From Spirosoma fluviale (lineage in GTDB: Bacteria > Bacteroidota > Bacteroidia > Cytophagales > Spirosomataceae), in assembly GCA_945883625.1 (NCBI GenBank), contig CAMCXW010000021.1:1-35038 (forward strand): 35,038 nt of DNA, written 5' to 3'. Position numbers and translations under genes: made by a program. The notes under the pieces are model-generated. The model was not told the DNA's origin, did no database searches, and saw nothing but the letters and a program-made list of their open reading frames with translations. This document shows positions 33,805 to 35,038 of the stretch, piece after piece (the first letter of the stretch is position 1; the number at the start of each line of letters is the position of its first letter).

Positions 33805-34710
33805 TTAGTTTGTTTTAGTGTATTTAGTTAATTCTTGTTTTGCAATTTCTTCTTCACGAGCATATTGGTTTTGATCAAATAGCGAAGCATGACCGCAATC
33901 AGTTCCATTCGTCCAGGCATGTTTTGCATATGGTTCATAGGATTCATTCACCATACGATAACCTGCCAAACTCATATCATGAAACCATCTAATGCCAAGG
34001 TCTAACTGATTTTTAATTCCAATGGGTTGTACATGCCCGTGTGGACTTGTCGCCGGTTTGGCAATAGACATTTGAATCAAAGCGGCATGTTCATTAAGCC
34101 TACACTCAGGCATGGGCCAGCTCTTTTGATCCAAACCCACTAATCCATGTACAATGGCACGACCTTCTGGTCTACTTTCATATAAATCAACCACTTCTTG
34201 CGGTGTAGGCCGATAATCCCAGTAACGGTCACCATCACAATGCATTCCAAAAGCAGGACAATTCCAACATTGGCCAATTTGACCAATACCAGCATGTGGG
34301 CCAATTTTTGATAAATAATGACCAATCAAGTCATCAAAAATCAACATATCATTGTGCATCAAAAACAAAAATGGCGACTTGCTTTTCTCCCACGCATATT
34401 GATATCGAATCGAATTTCGATACGATTTAAACCACAATAAAATCTGATTAATTAGGCCTTTTCGACGCCCTTCCCACCAACCAAAGAAAAAAGGAGGCGT
34501 GTAAATTTCAACGGGCAAGCCAACTAACAATTTTCTCAGTAATGTCTCATCAAAACCCTCCGGCTGTTTCTTTTCCAAAATCACATATATCTTTCCAATA
34601 TGCTTTTCAGAGAATTTTATTAACGACCACAAGCTAACAGCTGTTTGATATGGCTTACCATAAACATTAACAATTACATCAACAAGCGGACTATTGGTTT
34701 TGCTAGACAT
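33805..34710 (-). CDS. GT-A-like glycosyltransferase family protein, family unassigned
   Basis: 301 aa, no signal or membrane segment. The N-terminus VDVIVNVYGKPYQTAVSLWSL (about 10-30) and YVILEKK look like a GT-A nucleotide-sugar fold, and FLFLMHNDMLIFDDLI (about 114-129) stands where family 2-like enzymes have a DxD metal site, here HND. The middle part has Cys and His (CWNCPAFGMHCDGDRYW), and the end IRWFHDMSLAGYR. I cannot place it in a CAZy family. Candidate role: sugar transfer onto a surface glycan. Confidence 0.55.
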   Translation of the reverse strand: MSSKTNSPLVDVIVNVYGKPYQTAVSLWSLIKFSEKHIGKIYVILEKKQPEGFDETLLRKLLVGLPVEIYTPPFFFGWWEGRRKGLINQILLWFKSYRNSIRYQYAWEKSKSPFLFLMHNDMLIFDDLIGHYLSKIGPHAGIGQIGQCWNCPAFGMHCDGDRYWDYRPTPQEVVDLYESRPEGRAIVHGLVGLDQKSWPMPECRLNEHAALIQMSIAKPATSPHGHVQPIGIKNQLDLGIRWFHDMSLAGYRMVNESYEPYAKHAWTNGTDCGHASLFDQNQYAREEEIAKQELTKYTKTN

Positions 34711-34726
34711 CGCACAAAATTACATA

Positions 34727-35038
34727 TTACACCTCACGATGACAAATTACCTTGAAGTCGCAAAATTGACAACTCGCTAAATCTTTCGTTTTTTCAAAAG
34801 GAATTGATGCGTCTAAAATTCGATGTACCCAAATGCGAATTAACTCGACTGAATCTGCCTTAAAATCAGCTAGAGATTGACCTTCTTCGAACCACAATCC
34901 CTTTTCCTCATGTAACACTTGAGCATCCAAATTTCGAAAAGAAATAATCCCCGGCTGAATATCCAGACCCTCTTTGGAAATACGTGCAAACATATCCACA
35001 TTCTGCTCCGATGGATTACCCAACTCAGCAGCAAACAA
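34727..35038 (-). CDS. PD-(D/E)XK nuclease superfamily protein, C-terminal end (truncated by window edge)
   Basis: The frame runs off the window at 35038; 103 residues of the C-terminus are visible. The end EKTKDLASCQFCDFKVICHREV has the Cys-x2-Cys...Cys pattern that holds the 4Fe-4S cluster of AddB/RecB-type and Cas4-like nucleases, and the preceding region FKADSVELIRIWVHRIL is a helix as in PDDEXK_1 proteins. Most likely the C-terminal nuclease domain of an AddB-like recombination protein; the active-site D/E/K are outside. The first visible TTG is an internal codon. The gap to the glycosyltransferase-like gene is 16 nt. Confidence 0.75.
   Translation of the reverse strand: MFAAELGNPSEQNVDMFARISKEGLDIQPGIISFRNLDAQVLHEEKGLWFEEGQSLADFKADSVELIRIWVHRILDASIPFEKTKDLASCQFCDFKVICHREV

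Overview
The window is a 35 kb chromosomal segment of a Bacteroidota bacterium, most likely of the order Cytophagales (the order is an inference). Support: several promoters fit the Bacteroidota -7 consensus TAnnTTTG, start codons lack clear Shine-Dalgarno sequences, many signal peptides end in AQ, and the families DUF5916, DUF6268, Lnb (DUF4105) and a carboxypeptidase-regulatory TonB-dependent receptor are present. It is a mix of housekeeping genes and secreted or cell-surface scavenging genes. I see no phage, IS element, integron or CRISPR array.

Layout. 1-3887 (+): the 3' part of alaS, pabB, a class IV aminotransferase (pabC-like) and a RecD-like helicase, tightly packed. 3888-5652: alanine dehydrogenase (-) divergent from an Lrp/AsnC regulator (+); the gap holds a perfect palindrome and the ald leader holds a terminator-like hairpin. 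5676-6042: ssrA (tmRNA) with a readable tag, GNTSYAMAA, and a strong terminator. 6204-10730: an outer-membrane DUF6268 protein (+), then on the minus strand a DUF2147 protein, a secreted Xaa-Pro aminopeptidase and a polytopic membrane protein resembling GT-C glycosyltransferases. 10855-17302 (-): a compact possible operon in transcription order rsmI, lnb-like, DUF5916, threonine aldolase, rhamnose mutarotase (rhaM), GH88/105 hydrolase; tRNA-Ser(TGA) with promoter and terminator lies just upstream. 17514-19017 (-): an unusually short miaA overlapping an unrecognised GNAT-like gene. 19093-21796 (+): kduI and a GH105 enzyme with an extra C-terminal domain. 21916-25228 (-): GH20 hexosaminidase, esterase and NUC1 nuclease, joined by start/stop overlaps. 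25332-26932 (+): amt and a PII gene. 26936-27077: a nested inverted repeat built from heptamers. 27059-27742 (-): a CrtA-like protein. 28005-31955 (-): TonB-dependent receptor and beta-propeller phytase. 32152-35038 (-): PD-(D/E)XK nuclease C-terminus, glycosyltransferase-like protein, SCP2 protein and mnmE.

How the genes fit together. Two GH88/105 enzymes, RhaM and KduI form a scattered toolkit for unsaturated uronate plus rhamnose from rhamnogalacturonan-like or ulvan-like glycans, without a local susC/susD pair. The receptor and phytase look like a phytate or organic-phosphate acquisition pair, preceded by 11-bp spaced TTAAC repeats that resemble a Pho box. The GH20-esterase-nuclease operon looks like scavenging of amino sugars and extracellular nucleic acid. 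Amt and PII form the nitrogen-sensing pair, but this PII has Lys where uridylylated PII proteins carry Tyr51. The observations I consider most worth following are the heptamer element, the compact MiaA with its overlapping partner, the ald/lrp control region, the PII T-loop and the phytase/TonB control region.
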